Below, piece after piece: positions 27,501 through 40,573 of a DNA stretch of 64,000 nucleotides. The stretch covers positions 1 to 64,000 of the forward strand of contig CAJVPJ010000017.1 in NCBI GenBank assembly GCA_910592205.1, given 5' to 3'. Both the position numbers and the translations under genes were made by a program. The DNA is from Paraglomus occultum. Lineage: Eukaryota > Glomeromycota > Glomeromycetes > Paraglomerales > Paraglomeraceae. Each line of letters opens with the position of its first letter. The stretch's first letter is position 1. Under the pieces are notes generated by a model. The model had not been told where the DNA came from and ran no database searches. It saw only the letters and a program-made list of their open reading frames with translations.

Positions 27501-28279
27501 ACGCCAAACAAAAATAAGTTATTTTTTTCTTTATAATAACTAATAAACTTCCCGTAAGGTTTACTGCTGTTTTTCCAAGTGTTATTAGAGCATTAGCGGT
27601 TTACTTTATTATTATTATTTCTAGAGCCATATACTTGTCTTTTCACAAGCTGTTACCAAAAGTCCTGATGCAGAATTTGCCAAACCTGATAAGTTTATGA
27701 TGAGTAAGTTGACAAGCAGCAAATGTAAAGGTTATTTTACATGCATCCATCAATATTATATTTTCGATTTAACATCTTCTATATAAGAATTAACAAGTCT
27801 AAAAACGTGACGATATTAAATCTTAACCTTCCTACTGACCCTCATTATTTTCGCCGGGGATTATATGCCTAATAGCAACAGCGCATTAAACATATTGCCT
27901 AATACAGTTTGCGTATTTAAATTTACGAGAAATTAAAGAAGACGTCTTATAACCCTTGCAAATCTCCGACCTGACCGAGACTCTCTCCTATATTGTTTCT
28001 TTCACGATCCTGCTTGTATTGTTGACAATACATGTTGTCTTCCTCCATTTATCGGTTTCTTAAAATAATACACGCTGAAGGTTGATATTATAAATGTACA
28101 TTATTCTTTTCGAAAAATACAACCAATTGACATCAAAAAGATATCTGGGTTTACATAGGGGACGATATGTTTCACTAATAAATTTTTATTTTTGATTTAA
28201 TAAATTGAAGACTATGCCAGAAATAAAATTAGACATTATTGAGTTTATTATTCGTCGAAAAATTATTAGGCTTTGTTCA
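27501..28279. other. AT-rich intergenic DNA
   Basis: AT-rich sequence without a supported gene. It could contain the missing first exon of the small minus-strand gene ending at 27123, but none was found. Confidence 0.35.
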
Positions 28280-28695
28280 CGTAAGCGCTTGTATTACCGT
28301 AACAAGCGAAAGTCAACCGTCTAATTAGAGCAAGTGATTGCTTTGTCTTAAAATTGGGTTTCTGACGAAACTACAATTCAATTGTTTTGCATGGTTACGC
28401 GAAAAAAAAAACTGTTTAACCTGTGGTAAAACATTCCGTTACAGCTCACATTTGGGCTGCGGTTAACATTAAAGAGAAAATCGGAATGCACATATTTACC
28501 GAGAATCTACAATCGTTTATATAATAACGCTGACAACTTGCTGGGTCATAACTGGGTATTTAGCAAGATAATGGCGTCCCATGATGTTCAGACAACTTGA
28601 AATCTCGTCTTCCACGGCGCGTTTCCCCGGACCTTCTTAAAGTCCAGATTAAAAATATCTGGGCTGTTTTGAAGCATGGCGCGCATTTAAAAAAT
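28280..28695 (+). pseudogene. strongly decayed Tc1-like transposase
   Basis: Fragments in order match a Tc1/mariner-superfamily transposase: WVSDETTIQLF (first catalytic Asp region), KHSVTAHIWAAVNIKEKIGM then HIFTENLQS, a degraded LGHNWVF segment, and SPDLL..IKNIWAVLKHG (the SPDLNPIENxWAxLK block). Many stops and frame changes separate them. This is an old dead copy, more decayed than the one at 29744-30278. Confidence 0.7.
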
Positions 28696-29743
28696 GGCGG
28701 TAAAAAAATATATATTTTTTTTTTTCAATTTGTTTTTTTTTTAATGTAATTAGAGAGAAATGGGATAACTCGAAGAAAAACCATAATTAACAGTATTGGT
28801 AATATGAAATCGAGTTCAGGTTTGTATTAGTACTGAAGAGACCATACTAATATCAAACATTAATTATTTTCATTAATAAAATTTGTAATTATAATATTTA
28901 ATCTTTATTAGAAGTCTTATTTAATTTTATTTCTCAACATAAACCATTACATCCCAAAAATAACTTTTTAATCTTAAGTAAAAAACAACATTTATATACG
29001 ACATATATATATATACTGTATATCTATAGTACCGTCTCGACCACCCCTTTGATTTTTAATTAATTATAAATAAATACACAACCAGATGTCCTATAGCCAT
29101 GAAATTTATACCATTGTTAACGCACACAAGAGCTAATGTTTCTGCAAAATTTTATTATAGGTAAATAGAATTTTACAATATGAACTATTAGTAATTAACA
29201 AAAACCAAAGAGAAACAGCCAAAGCAGTGAACTAAAATTTTCCTTATCCAATTCTCACCAAGAGCAATAAGCACGTGGATTTGCTTATAAATACGGGTAC
29301 TGAGAAATTGTCTTATTAGTAATCATAAACTTTATTTCTTCTATTATTTTTTATTGTATTTGGATAATTTGGAAAGTTATATTTTTTTAAACCACTGGGC
29401 TGGTGCTTGGCCGGAGACTGATACCGGAAAATCTTAAACATAAACGGTCCCAACAGATAATTTACTTAATAATATCTTACAATTTTACATTCATTATAAA
29501 GAGCGTAAAAATGCTACAAAATACCAAAAAAAGTTTTTGCAAATAGCTTGTTAATTGCTGAGTTATTAAATTTTAAACATAATCTAAAAATTTAGTAAAA
29601 TTTACTAATAAAAATTTTTCCTTAAACACATATTCAAGCATAATTGAATGTAAAAACCAGTTATAATATTTATAAACACTTATTTGTATAGCCTTTAGCC
29701 TTTGTAACTGCTTTTACTATACTTAAAATAAGGATTTGATATA
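28696..29743. other. AT-rich intergenic DNA
   Basis: Very AT-rich sequence with long A and T runs and a TATATA stretch near 29005-29025. No gene or paired terminal repeats were found. Confidence 0.45.
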
Positions 29744-30278
29744 CAGTGTGTCAAAAAAAAAAAAAAACCGAAATAAAAGTTTTATTCACTGTATCTCAAT
29801 GCATGGACCAAATTAAATGGTTTATAGCTTATTTGAAAGGTGGAAAACAACAGATTTTATTAATAACAATTAATAAGCAATTCTCTCTCCATAATAAGCT
29901 CACAACGATGTCTCATTGAGCCCACAAGATTTTTTATAACAGTATCCGGGATACTTCTCCACTCCTCCACCATAAATTGCTCCAGTTCATTGATATTTTT
30001 GGCATCCGTTTTTCCACATTACCCTTCACAATAGCCCACAAATTTTCAATAGGATTTAAGTCAGGACTATTGGATGGCCAGTCCATGACTACTGGAGCAT
30101 TCTCATCAAGAAAGGCTTTAGCAAGACGACTCGTATGATTGGGGTCATTGTCTTGGAATTCCATTCGTAATGTATTTAATATTGTCAAGTCATCACGGTA
30201 AGACAGTATAATAGCAATAATAATAATAAAAGATCTGATGACCAACAGGACCATCATGTGACTAAACCGAATACGCAT
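29744..30278 (-). pseudogene. truncated Tc1-like transposase with one terminal repeat
   Basis: On the minus strand the C-terminal DDE half is clear: NDPNHTSRLAKAFLDENAPV, then DWPSNSPDLNPIENLWAIVK. After KRMPK the frame shifts, and homology continues in another frame. Next to TA at 29742-29743 lies CAGTGTGTCAAAAAA, a Tc1-type terminus at the 3' end of the transposase. The N-terminal half and the other terminus are missing upstream of about 30190, where unrelated sequence begins. It is a truncated, frameshifted copy. Confidence 0.8.
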
Positions 30279-30411
30279 CAGTATTAGTATAGCTTTAGTA
30301 TTAGAGTGGTGATTTCCGACCTGATCACCAATCTTTTATGTGACAAACCCCAATCTGAGATATACGCATACATATATATACTAATTGGTTTATACTCTTG
30401 GCGTAGAAATA

Positions 30412-31883
30412 ATGTCTACGACACGAGCAGTAGCAACAGCAGGAAAAACAAATGCAGCAGCTGCAACTACTGTAACGACAACCGCTACGTCAGTCACTAC
30501 TTTACATAATACTGAACAGGAAACAACACATAAGCGATATCATGACAAACACAGTGCGAACTATGTAATACGGACTGGTGCAGCTGGAGGAATAGCTGGC
30601 TGTATGGTACGTGATTCATTCTGGGAATTTGCAACATAGCGAAGACTAAGGCATGCAGCTTCTTACGCCTTTCAGGCAAAAACGGTCATAGCGCCTCTCG
30701 ATCGAGTAAAGATCCTATTCCAGGCCAGCAATCCCCAATTTCAAAAATATGCAGGTAAACCCCTGTAAGTCAGGTCTTCCAAAAAGATGGAAAAGAAAAG
30801 CTTCTTTCTACGACTTATCACCAGCTATTAAATCACAATCATAGGATCATGGTCAGGGATATTCCAAGCAGCCCGACAGCTCTACATACTCGATGGGTAT
30901 CGAGGCCTGTTTCAAGGTCATTCGGCAACGCTTATAAGAATATTCCCATATGCAGCTGTGAAATTTGTAGCCTACGAACAGTTTAAACATGTATGAATGA
31001 TAAGGAATCGGATCAGAAGTTTTAATACGATTAGCGTGATTTTTGGATCAACGAGAATTGTTATTTTATCCCTTATCACTCAGATCTTTCATTTCTATTT
31101 TCTATCTTTAGGTGCTGATGCCAACACGAACATCTGAAAATCATGTTAGGCAGTTCATTGCAGGGTCGCTTGCTGGTGTGAATTGTTTTAATTAAGAGAA
31201 TGCGCTTTCCTCACATTGATTTCTTTCTAACAACTAAAACATTTACTTTTCACATTTTCAAAGGTATAACTTCTGTGCTAGTAACATACCCACTAGAACT
31301 CGTCCGTGTCCGCCTGGCTTTTGAAATTCGCAAAGACACGCGAATAGGCATACGTAGCATCTGTTCTCAAATCTACAGCGAACCCGCCGCCTCTCGCCGC
31401 GTATTATTTCATTTTCCTCTGAGGAATTTCTACCGTGGACTAATGCCCACGATTGCGGGCATGGTACCGTACGCTGGAGTTTCATTTCTGACTCATCATG
31501 CTTTATCCGAATTTTGCCGCAATAGGCTGTCGGAACTAACGACAGATCCTTCACTTGTTCGTGGCAAACTCGACGGACGTGGTCAGAAGAGGAGAGCACC
31601 ATTGAAAACATGGGCTGAGTTGGTTGTTGGGGGGTTATCTGGAGCAATAGCACAGACAGTATCCTATCCATTTGAGGTTATTAGAAGGAGGATGCAAGTA
31701 TATGGAGCTTTGGATCCGGCAAGATTTGTGGGAATTTGGGAAACAACAAGGACTATTTGGATACAAAACAGATTTAGAGGATTTTTTGTCGGGTTGACCA
31801 TTGGTTATCTGAAAGTGACGCCAATGGTCGCAGTATCTTTTACAGTGTATAATAGAATGAAATTATTATTTAATGTCGATTGA
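30412..31883 (+). CDS. LEU5: mitochondrial carrier, LEU5 / SLC25A42-type CoA transporter
   Basis: Five exons: 30412-30606, 30676-30754, 30845-30990, 31112-31175 and 31264-31883, giving 367 aa. Three carrier signatures of the P-x-[D/E]-x-x-[K/R] type are visible: [16 protein letters not shown] and YPFEVIRRR. Specific blocks are those of yeast Leu5 and the human CoA/Graves-disease carriers: [39 protein letters not shown], then [19 protein letters not shown]. Leu5-type carriers sit in the inner mitochondrial membrane and are needed to accumulate coenzyme A in the matrix. The first 45 residues are Thr/Ala-rich and poorly conserved. ATG 30412 was chosen over 30385, which is in frame but only adds nine residues. 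Confidence 0.93.
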
Positions 31884-34556
31884 GTAAATAATCTACGAGA
31901 GAGATACAGGTGGTGTAGTTGGAGTTGCAAGTCCTATCGAGTCCTGTGGCATAATCGTGGAAAATGGGCTGCCTTTTTATCTGGACGTTCGTCTGGACTC
32001 TTCTTCACAAGGTGATACTTGATTAATTAATGTTTTGAGGCTGTAATAGAATATCTATGCTGTTAACCAGCCGTCTTCTCGTAGACTACGTGACGTCTTT
32101 AGTTAAATCCTCTGGGATCCACATTTTAATTCAGGGGAAGTACAGTACGCGCACGTTCATACTCTGTACCCTTTAATTTTGTTGTGCATTTTAAATAATA
32201 TTGTTATTATGCTTTCTGCATTTTGACCATTAATAAATATTATTCACCTTATTCTAAACTTTCAAAAAAGCTACATATCTTAGCAAAAAGTAGCACATAC
32301 GAGAATAACACATCTTTAAAAATTGTTTTTGTAAAAAAGTTTATGTAAATTTTTTAGTTTTATAAAATTTACTTTATTGAGACTATGGCAGACTCCCCCT
32401 ATTACTAGACAGTATTTTTGTTTCACTTTATTCCGAATCCTATGAGCTAAAAATCTCAACAAACCGAATAGTTGTTGAAGGGTAATGAATTTTTAAAGAT
32501 AACTACTCCGTCCCCTCGAGTTTGTGATATTTATGGATGTAATTTACTTGCCTCTCATATTTCCATTTGTTTCTCCAATGTTTTGCTTTTTCAGAGTCTT
32601 CACTCTCCTGTTCTTCCTCCTGATTATATTCATCGCTGATTTGGATCTCAACATGATCCAATCTCTTAGTCTACTATGATTGTTTTATGGAAACTACGCT
32701 CAAAAGTACCAAGTATTGCGAACCAAAAATGACTTCTGGGCTAGTGGTCTGGGACATTTTCATACAGAAATTCTATTAATATTACTATTGATTATACGAA
32801 TGTGTAGTATTTTGTGACTTCTATACGATAGTCGTATGATTTAGGGTTAATGATCGGCAAACGATCTGCATGCAGACTAAAATTGAGCTAACCGAGTATT
32901 ACGTGACTTTGTATAATGCTAGCCACGGATATGAGGTTTCGTTTATATCCTGATTTATCGTTATGGCCTGATTTTTTATGGCCTGATTTTATTGTAAATG
33001 ATCAGCTGTCCCACACAAATATAGAATGGCATGATTTCTTGTGCAATTTACGAGGTTGGATAACTATAAAATTGGGAAATTGATTGTGAAAGTTGGGGAT
33101 AGGGATATATCTGAGTGGGGATACAACTGAGGTATATTTATATGGAATTAGAATAGGGAAATTTGTCCCGCGCCAAAGCTGGGATATAAGTGAGGTTGGG
33201 ATATAACTAAAAGGGATATAACTGAGGTACTGTATGACTGTATATATTAATATGTTGGTATATATTCAGTAAGAAAGGAGATATAAAGCGATTTTGTCAG
33301 TGGATCAAAATTCCGTTCAAATTTGAACGGAAAACAGTCTAAGCGATAGTTCATAGCAAAGACTTCCGTGTTATCAGATGATTGTTATATGTTAGTGCGT
33401 ATTAGTATAATGTAAAGGCAAGACAATGCCATGTTCGTCTTGCCAGAAAACATTACGACACAAAATTTTACTTGAAACCTTTGATCCGTACGAACTATGT
33501 TGCGTAAAACAATAGAAAATCAATTTCCCTGAAATTCTAATGATGAACGATAGAACCAACAACCTACGTTCTTCTATGCCAATTTCTTTGTCTTCAGAAC
33601 TTCTCATCGAAGATGAATTTGATATAGATACATTTATCCTTTTTTATAATAGCATTTCAAATTAAATGTTGCGTAAAAATTTAGAACAATGGAGAGCCAA
33701 TATTTCCAATTTCATAAGTGATTTTTTCTTGATCTATTCCTGGAGAGTTTGGATATTGTTGATTTTAAAAATACATGGGGCAATTTTTTCTCCTTGTTCC
33801 TTTTTTTAAATGCTTCTAATAGTGCTGTAATTCTTGGGTTTCATAGTGGATTTAATGTAATTAGTTTTATATTAATATTTTTTTGTAATCCTATATTAAT
33901 ATTAATTCTGTTATGGTTTATATTCATCACATTTTGGTATTATAATTAGTAAGTTTAATTAAGTGTAACCCAAGCTTTAATATGGGGCATACCGCAACAA
34001 AACCAGACAAAGTTGAGGGACTGATTGTGATGTGGTTGTAAAATTGACCAGTATGACTGAAAGTAATAATGGTGCTCATTCATAGCCTATTATTATTATT
34101 ATGGACTTGTTAGTTTTAATTTTCACTTTACCATAAAAAAATTTGACCCATTTTGATTTGATGGTTATCGAGAAAATTTTTTTTGAAATTTGTCTACAGA
34201 AAATTATGGAAAATTTACTCGTAAAAATCAACGATACTATATCTGGGTTCGCTGGGAAAACGGGTAAAGGGGCGGACGACATTCACAAAGAGTTAGTTAT
34301 TGCCGAAGGGACTAAAGCACTATTCAAACGTACTATTTACTGCTAGGAAATCAAGCATCAAAGATGGCTTGCTTAGCAAGAAAATCCTAAAATTATATAT
34401 ACATCGTTCTAGACGTCTTGCGAAGCTGTTACATTTTCGAACGTCAATATTTTATAAATAATGACCCCCATATCAGTATTGAGAATGTTCTGGGAGTCAT
34501 TTCTATCTCAATTGAGAAGTATAAAACTACTTTACTTTATGAAATCTTTGTCAAAA
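31884..34556. other. intergenic DNA with a short interspersed motif
   Basis: No gene is supported. At 33094-33228 the motif GGGATATA(A/T)CTGAG(G) recurs about five times in varying form, and at about 32960-32990 a TTATGGCCTGATTTT unit is doubled. A 67-aa ORF at 34143-34346 has no motif. The rest is AT-rich. Confidence 0.45.
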
Positions 34557-34971
34557 AAGCATGTTTAAATGGAACTCCTCATATGCCTATATCAATATGC
34601 TGCGCCCACAAGTCAAAAATTGTCACCAAGTACTTTCAGGAAGAACGAGTCATATTTCTCCCCACTTTACATAGTCCTTGATATGGTATCGTGTAACTCC
34701 TTTTTAATTTCTAAAATTAAAAAAGAATTTGGTGGAAAAAGGTTTGAGAGGATTCAAAATGTTCATTTATGTTATAAATTTAATAATAATCAACAGCGTA
34801 CCACAAGAAGAGTATGCTGAGTGTTTTCAGAGTCAGCGTAAAAGGCTGAGACGTTGTATGGAAGTTAAAGAGAGTATTTTCAAAGAATAAAATAGTTATA
34901 TTGATGTTTATTATTATTATGTAAATAAAATTTTATACGCCTTTGTGTCAAAACTTTTTGAACTCCTCATG
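34557..34971 (+). pseudogene. mariner transposase 3' part plus terminal repeat
   Basis: In shifting plus frames, the C-terminal part of a Mos1/Hsmar-type mariner transposase is readable: LHSPDMVSCNSFLISKIKKE (the YSPDLAPCDFFLFPKLKKxL block), GGKRFERIQN, and finally VPQEEYAECFQSQRKRLRRC, ending in TAA at 34890. About 50 bases later, GTGTCAAAACTTTTTGAACT (near 34946) matches the mariner-type terminal repeat. In-frame stops and at least two frameshifts make it a dead copy. The N-terminal half and the left terminus were not found. Confidence 0.8.
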
Positions 34972-36126
34972 TAGATTACATAGTCATTATACAATGTAAC
35001 GGTAAAAACCGCCATTCGACAATTGAATTTGTTTGCAGATAACAAGAAACGTGTTGTTAATTACAAACGCGTCCTAATTTTCAATCAACTACTGTGTTAG
35101 ATATCTCGACTAGACCTGTTGTTCTGTACCTCGCGCCTGTAAAAGTGAAGCTCGATCTGATATCGGATTTTTGGAGCTTATATCGAGTAAACAACAAATA
35201 GTTTTAATATGAGTTCATGGTTAAGAGACAAATATCGAATGTTTAAAATATTTGCAGGTGCCCATGTTTCTAGTCAATTTGCCATAATGTTGTTTGTCAA
35301 ATCTATCTCTACGTACCCTTTTGGTAGTTGGTCGAATTGGAAGAAAAATTTTATTAAACAAGTGTGATATCAATCTGTATGAGTATTTGACGTTTTGTAA
35401 TAGCGATCACATTCGTGCAGAATTATACGAACGTATTCTGATATTGCAGAAAAACAATTAATAAAAAGGTACTAAATTTAGTTTGAAATTTAGGGATAGA
35501 AATTTTTGAATTTTATGACAAAAGCGCGCACGCGTTATGATGTATCCATTTGCTCATTCTACACAAATTGCGAGGTGTCAATTACTTATGTAAGTATATT
35601 GCAGACGCAGCTCTTACCTGCTCAAAATATGTATGGCAATAACTGGCATTTGCAAACGGTATTTGGACTATCGACTGGCAATCCAATAGTCTTGTACTTA
35701 ACCCTTATTGGCACATTGTCAAGAATAATGTTGAAAGCAAATGCAAGAAATTATTGGGCGCAATGTTATGATTTTATTAATAAAAGGAATTTTAATAATA
35801 GAATTTAATAATCACGTCACGTTATTATCTATTAGTATAATTGTTGGGGCGCAGTAGTAGTAGCGCTACCCTTGTTATTATTATTTTCCATGTGACTTAC
35901 CGGCCGAGTTCTTTGATACTAAGACGTCATCTTTGCCAAATTTGCTAACGCAAGGTCCAGAGCTATTGCTTTCACACCTATCCGTAGTGTGCACTATACG
36001 ACAACAAACTAACGACGAAGATCTGCCCCCTGAAAGAAGTTGTGTTATTTGTTACCGTCATCTGTTTGTTCGCTTCACAAACACTCCTTTAGATCGCCCC
36101 TTACGACCCTCACGAGCATTACTCTC
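34972..36126. other. intergenic DNA upstream of the sirtuin gene
   Basis: No gene is supported; the 100-aa ORF at 35506-35808 has no motif. The final 200 bases include the frame that extends the sirtuin ORF upstream to 36040, probably leader sequence. Confidence 0.4.
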
Positions 36127-38435
36127 ATGTTTACAAGACGTCGAAAGAGTAGCTCAGATGCTTCCCTTCTGTCACCAAAACGTATACGTGTTAATGAGGC
36201 AAGCGAAGATGGAACATATCCTCCCTGTTTACCTTCTATTCCCTGCACTTTCACACCACTTCCTCTAACTCCGGGACCACAAGACGACAATCTTACAGAT
36301 CCCGAATATTTATCATACAACACTGACAACACGTTTACAAAATCCGATACCAACGCACCCACAAACCGATCCCATGGAACTGACGTTCCTACCAATAGCA
36401 CCGATAATAGCAGTAACGAATATTCGTCAGTAGAGGACACTATAGTTCCGGGAGCTTTGCTACTTCAAACCGACTCTGATGGTGGGCTGGAAGATGAAGC
36501 AGAGAACGGGGGGGGATTTGTTGATGATGACGAAGAAGACGAATACGAAGATGACGATGAAGTCAGGCAAGACAATAATCGCCCTAACAACATCGGTGAT
36601 GAGACTTCTCTAGAGGACATAATCGAATTGCATAACGATCAAGTGACGCAACCGGAGGAAGATGGTTATGAAGATGACTATGAAGACGATTATGAGGATG
36701 AAGTCGAGGACGGCGACGACGACGACGACGACGACAATGACGATGATGATGATGATGATGAGGATGATGATGAGGATCGACGTATGTAAAAAATTTATTA
36801 TCAAATGATTTTCTTTTTTTAAAAAAAGCTTTGCTGACTATAATCTCTATCTCTGATAAATACACCAAAAGCTACTCCGCTATTGACCGAAGAGGAATAT
36901 TTGTCATTGCGCCGGGCTGCCCAGAAAAAAGGTATTTGCTCGATTGTTGTTTTTGGTGAAATTGCGTACTGAAACGGCATTCTCATCGCTCATTTTTGTG
37001 CTTTATTCCTAATCTATAACGAACACAAGGAACCGCAAACTTTATCAAAGAATATTTGTTTGATAAGGCGATGCCCATTACGCATCTTTTATATGCCTTT
37101 GATGCTCAACCAGTAAGGATTTGTTTATTTGTTAGGTTTCGAGGCTTCCTTCGTATCATGTTATTTACTTTGTTATTCTTATTTAATAGCCCCAAAATCT
37201 TGTCAACGCATCCGATATCCAATTAATTCCTATTTTACACAAAGCAGTATCAAAATTTCTTCGACATAGAAAGAAATTGGACCATATCAACACTTTAGAG
37301 GATGTCGTAAGATTACTAAAGGAATCCAAGAACATAATGGTTCTCACTGGCGCAGGTGTAAGTGAATTTGTTAAAACTCAGAAAGAGGGATGATACATGT
37401 GCTAATTGAATCAACTTGTAGGTTTCGGTATCATGTGGAATTCCTGATTTTCGATCCGAAAATGGTATATATTCAAGATTATCCGAATTCGAGCTAGACG
37501 ATCCTCAAGACATGTTTGACATTAATTATTTCAAAGAGAGACCCAAAGTATTCTATTCGTTTGCAAAGGTAACAGCTGGTTGTTTGATTAACAGATTTTT
37601 GCGTGCTAGTTTTGGCTGTTGATGTAACATATGGCATTACCAATCTTTCGTCAAATACAGAAAATTTATCCTAGTAATTTCAAACCTTCTCCTTCACATT
37701 ATTTTATAAAATTGCTGGAGGACAAGCAAAAGCTTTTGCGTAATTATACTCAGAACATTGACACTTTGGAACAATCAGCGAACATTAACAACATTCTGCA
37801 ATGTCACGGTGACTATCTTAACTGTATTTGGTTTTTCTCTTTCGGTCCAACAAGTGGCTTCTTACGACATATTAATGAATTATTTTTTAGGATCGTTTGC
37901 ACGTGCCACGTGTGTTAAATGTGGATACAAAGTCGATGGTCATATGATTAAAGACGATATCCTTAATTCGCGTGTTCCATATTGTCCTCGCTGTCCACAA
38001 AATATGTCTCCTAATCACAACCCAGCTTTAATGAAGCCGGACATTGTATTTTTTGGTGAGAAGCTCCCAGATGAATTCGATCATTTCTTTCCTTTGGATC
38101 GGGAGAAAGTTGATTTACTTATTGTAATGGGGAGCAGTCTGAGAGTTGCTCCTGTAAGTGAAATTATGGGACAGATTCCTCATGATGTACCCCAGATCGT
38201 AATTAACAAGACCCCGATAGGACATATGGAATTCGATGTACAATTATTGGGCGATTGTGATACAATTGTAGCCGAGTTATGTAGGTTATGCGGATGGGAG
38301 CTGAAACATGAGAAGTTGCCTAATGGATCTAGTAACAATTGTACTGATGCCAAGTTTGAGTTTTTAAAACCCTGTTGGTATCTATTTGAGGGTGCACAAG
38401 TGTTGCCTGATGAAGATGCATGTAGATATGTGTAA
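36127..38435 (+). CDS. SIR2/HST1-class NAD-dependent protein deacetylase
   Basis: Seven exons: 36127-36781, 36872-36931, 37030-37112, 37190-37357, 37422-37568, 37661-37808 and 37891-38435, giving about 601 aa. The sirtuin core is complete: [15 protein letters not shown] (320-334), TQNID, catalytic His420 in LQCHGSF, zinc cysteines 428/431 and 452/455 (CVKC, CPRC), and GSSLRVAPV. This wording is that of class I sirtuins (SIRT1, yeast Sir2/Hst1), nuclear histone deacetylases. The first 218 residues are disordered, with an RRRK basic patch at the start and a long Asp/Glu tract (about 180-216) encoded by GAC/GAT repeats. ATG 36127 was preferred because it opens directly on the basic patch; upstream ATG 36040 would add 29 residues. 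The acceptor of exon 2 (AAAAG) is the weakest junction. Confidence 0.92.
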
Positions 38436-39034
38436 GCAAGATGATGGTAACGGGAGAGATTAATACGACTAGTTCATAGAATATTTGGTCATAGGATATA
38501 CACATACATACATAGACGCATTAGTTAGCCTTTTATTGTAGATTTTTTTTTGTTTTCTATTTTCTTTTCTTCTACTTATACTGTGTAATTCCATTACTTG
38601 GATTCTTCTGTCATACTCCTCATTTGCTAATCATAAATATGCCTCATTTCTACATAGTATTTATATTTGTGTAGCCACATAATACACTGGATGCATTAAA
38701 TCTCTTCATGTAAAGCTTCTGTATTGACACAATCGAGAACTTGTTCCCGAGTATCTGATTGTTTGTATGATACTAATACTAAATATCGCAGCTTAATTAA
38801 TTAAACTTAATCATTGATTCATAAATATTGCTGGGAATAGGAATTATTCTATATGTTGTTTGATATTTTTCTCACAGTAGAATGTATTTCTTTATGTTAG
38901 ACACCTGCCATGAAATCATGTTTGACAGGACGTTTCTCATATAAATTTGATTAACTAAATCCAGTCCTGGTGTGGACCCATTATATTAACAATACTATTA
39001 TTATTCATTAATTCTGCACAAAACCAAAACTAAG
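38436..39034. other. convergent 3' intergenic region
   Basis: Lies between the stops of the sirtuin (+) and the ING-like gene (-). AT-rich, presumably 3' UTRs and polyadenylation signals for both. No gene seen. Confidence 0.5.
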
Positions 39035-40573
39035 CTATAATTCACCGGATCTATCACTTTCATCGGATACGCTTTCAGATTGCGATTCGCTTGGCGTCGA
39101 AGTCCTTGATGACGACCGAGATAATTTCTTTGTCGCCGAGTGCGTCATTGCGTCGTTGGGTGATCTGTTGTGCGAGATTGATGATGAATCTTGATTAGGG
39201 ACTTCTAAATTCGTCTGTGATTTGTTAGTACTATAAAGTAATAATATATAAAAATGGGAGAAATCGCACGCACAGTAATCACACATTAGAAAGTGATATT
39301 CTGAATACTATTGATAAATACCCCAATATTACAGTTATTAACTACGATAACATTACAACTGAGATACTTACGACCCAATAGGTCGTCCTCTCTTCCTCTT
39401 CCGTGGTGCATTTCCTGTACCTGATTCATCGCAGACTTCACAATACCAACGGCCTTTCGGCACTCCAGTTAATCCTAGACAACTCAAATGAAACCACTCA
39501 TACGGACAATTCTCTCCGTCGCATGCTATCATCTCGCCAAAGCTTACTCTGTCGCAGTAACAGTACTTGGGTTCATTCGGATCGACCTGACCATCGGGCT
39601 GAACTATACCATTTTTAGACGCAGCGTCATCTGATGTTAGATTCTCTTCTATCACCGGAGAACTTGTCCGCAGGTCAATACGACCAGGTGCAGGTGTCGT
39701 TGATGCAGAGGTAACTGAAGATGAATAACGTACCAACGGAATGCGAGGGTTGCGTCGACGTGACTCGAGAGCAGCACGTCGTCTGCCACCACGGTTTTGA
39801 CGTAATTGATGTTGTGCTGTCGATGACTGAGGTGCTTGAAGAAGAGGAAGTGCTGAATGAATTCAAAAATTAAAAAAAAAAAAAAGAAGCGTAATGTATG
39901 AATAATGTAATAAACAAAAGGTTTTAAGTAAACAACCGAACTGTTAACGTATTCAGCTCTCTCTTAAATACATGTTTGAATATTTGCCGATCATACAATC
40001 AAATGATGTTTTGAATGACATACCGAAATGACTTTCTTCTGTCTCGGTAGGCAGTTCTTGCAACGGATCAAACATACTAATTCCGAGGTCAGTCTCAAGG
40101 TTCTCTTCCGGTGCAATTACAGAATCTTTCAAATGATATTGTGGGAATAGCACCTCAAAGTCCTCATCCATTCTATTAACATGTCTTTCTACCAGTCCAA
40201 CCATCTTTTCTGCAATCGTCACCTTTTCATCTTGCAATTTTTCTGCTCTTGAATAATCAGCTTTAATCTTTCTAACCAGCTCTTCCTCATTTTCATCGGC
40301 AAAGAGCATTCGACGCTTCCTTGGTCTACGATATTCACTATCCGATGAATACTCATTTTCTGATGACGACGATGAAGACAATGAGTCCAGAGGTATACCA
40401 TCGAGAAGAGCAAACAATCGTCGTTCTCGAGCAGAAATGTTTCGAAGAAGTTCTTTGATTTCGTCTTCTTTCGACTTTAATTCGAATGAATGATGTTTGA
40501 TTTCGGATGGAAGGTTATCAATTGACGCGAGGAATTCGATGAGATACTCATTCGCATCAATCACTTCGGTCAT
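39035..40573 (-). CDS. ING-family PHD-finger chromatin protein (Pho23/Yng2-like)
   Basis: Minus-strand exons 40573-40024, 39852-39372 and 39230-39035 give 408 aa. The N-terminus (NEYLIEFLASIDNLPSEIKH, then a coiled coil) is the ING domain. The PHD finger lies at about 281-327: YCYCDRVSFGEMIACDGENC, PYEWFHLSC, then KGRWYCEVC, a C4HC3 set that in this family reads histone H3 trimethylated at Lys4. ING proteins are subunits of histone acetyltransferase (Yng2, Yng1) or deacetylase (Pho23) complexes; I cannot choose between them. Unusually, about 75 residues follow the PHD: a KRKRGRP basic motif and a Ser-rich tail. A poly-Ser/acidic stretch ([13 protein letters not shown]) interrupts the N-terminal region. 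The in-frame ORF extends upstream of 40573, but ING homology begins only after it. Confidence 0.9.

Noticed and set aside
36584..36868. His-rich minus ORF
   Set aside because: Complement of the GAT/GAC repeat that encodes the acidic tract of the sirtuin.
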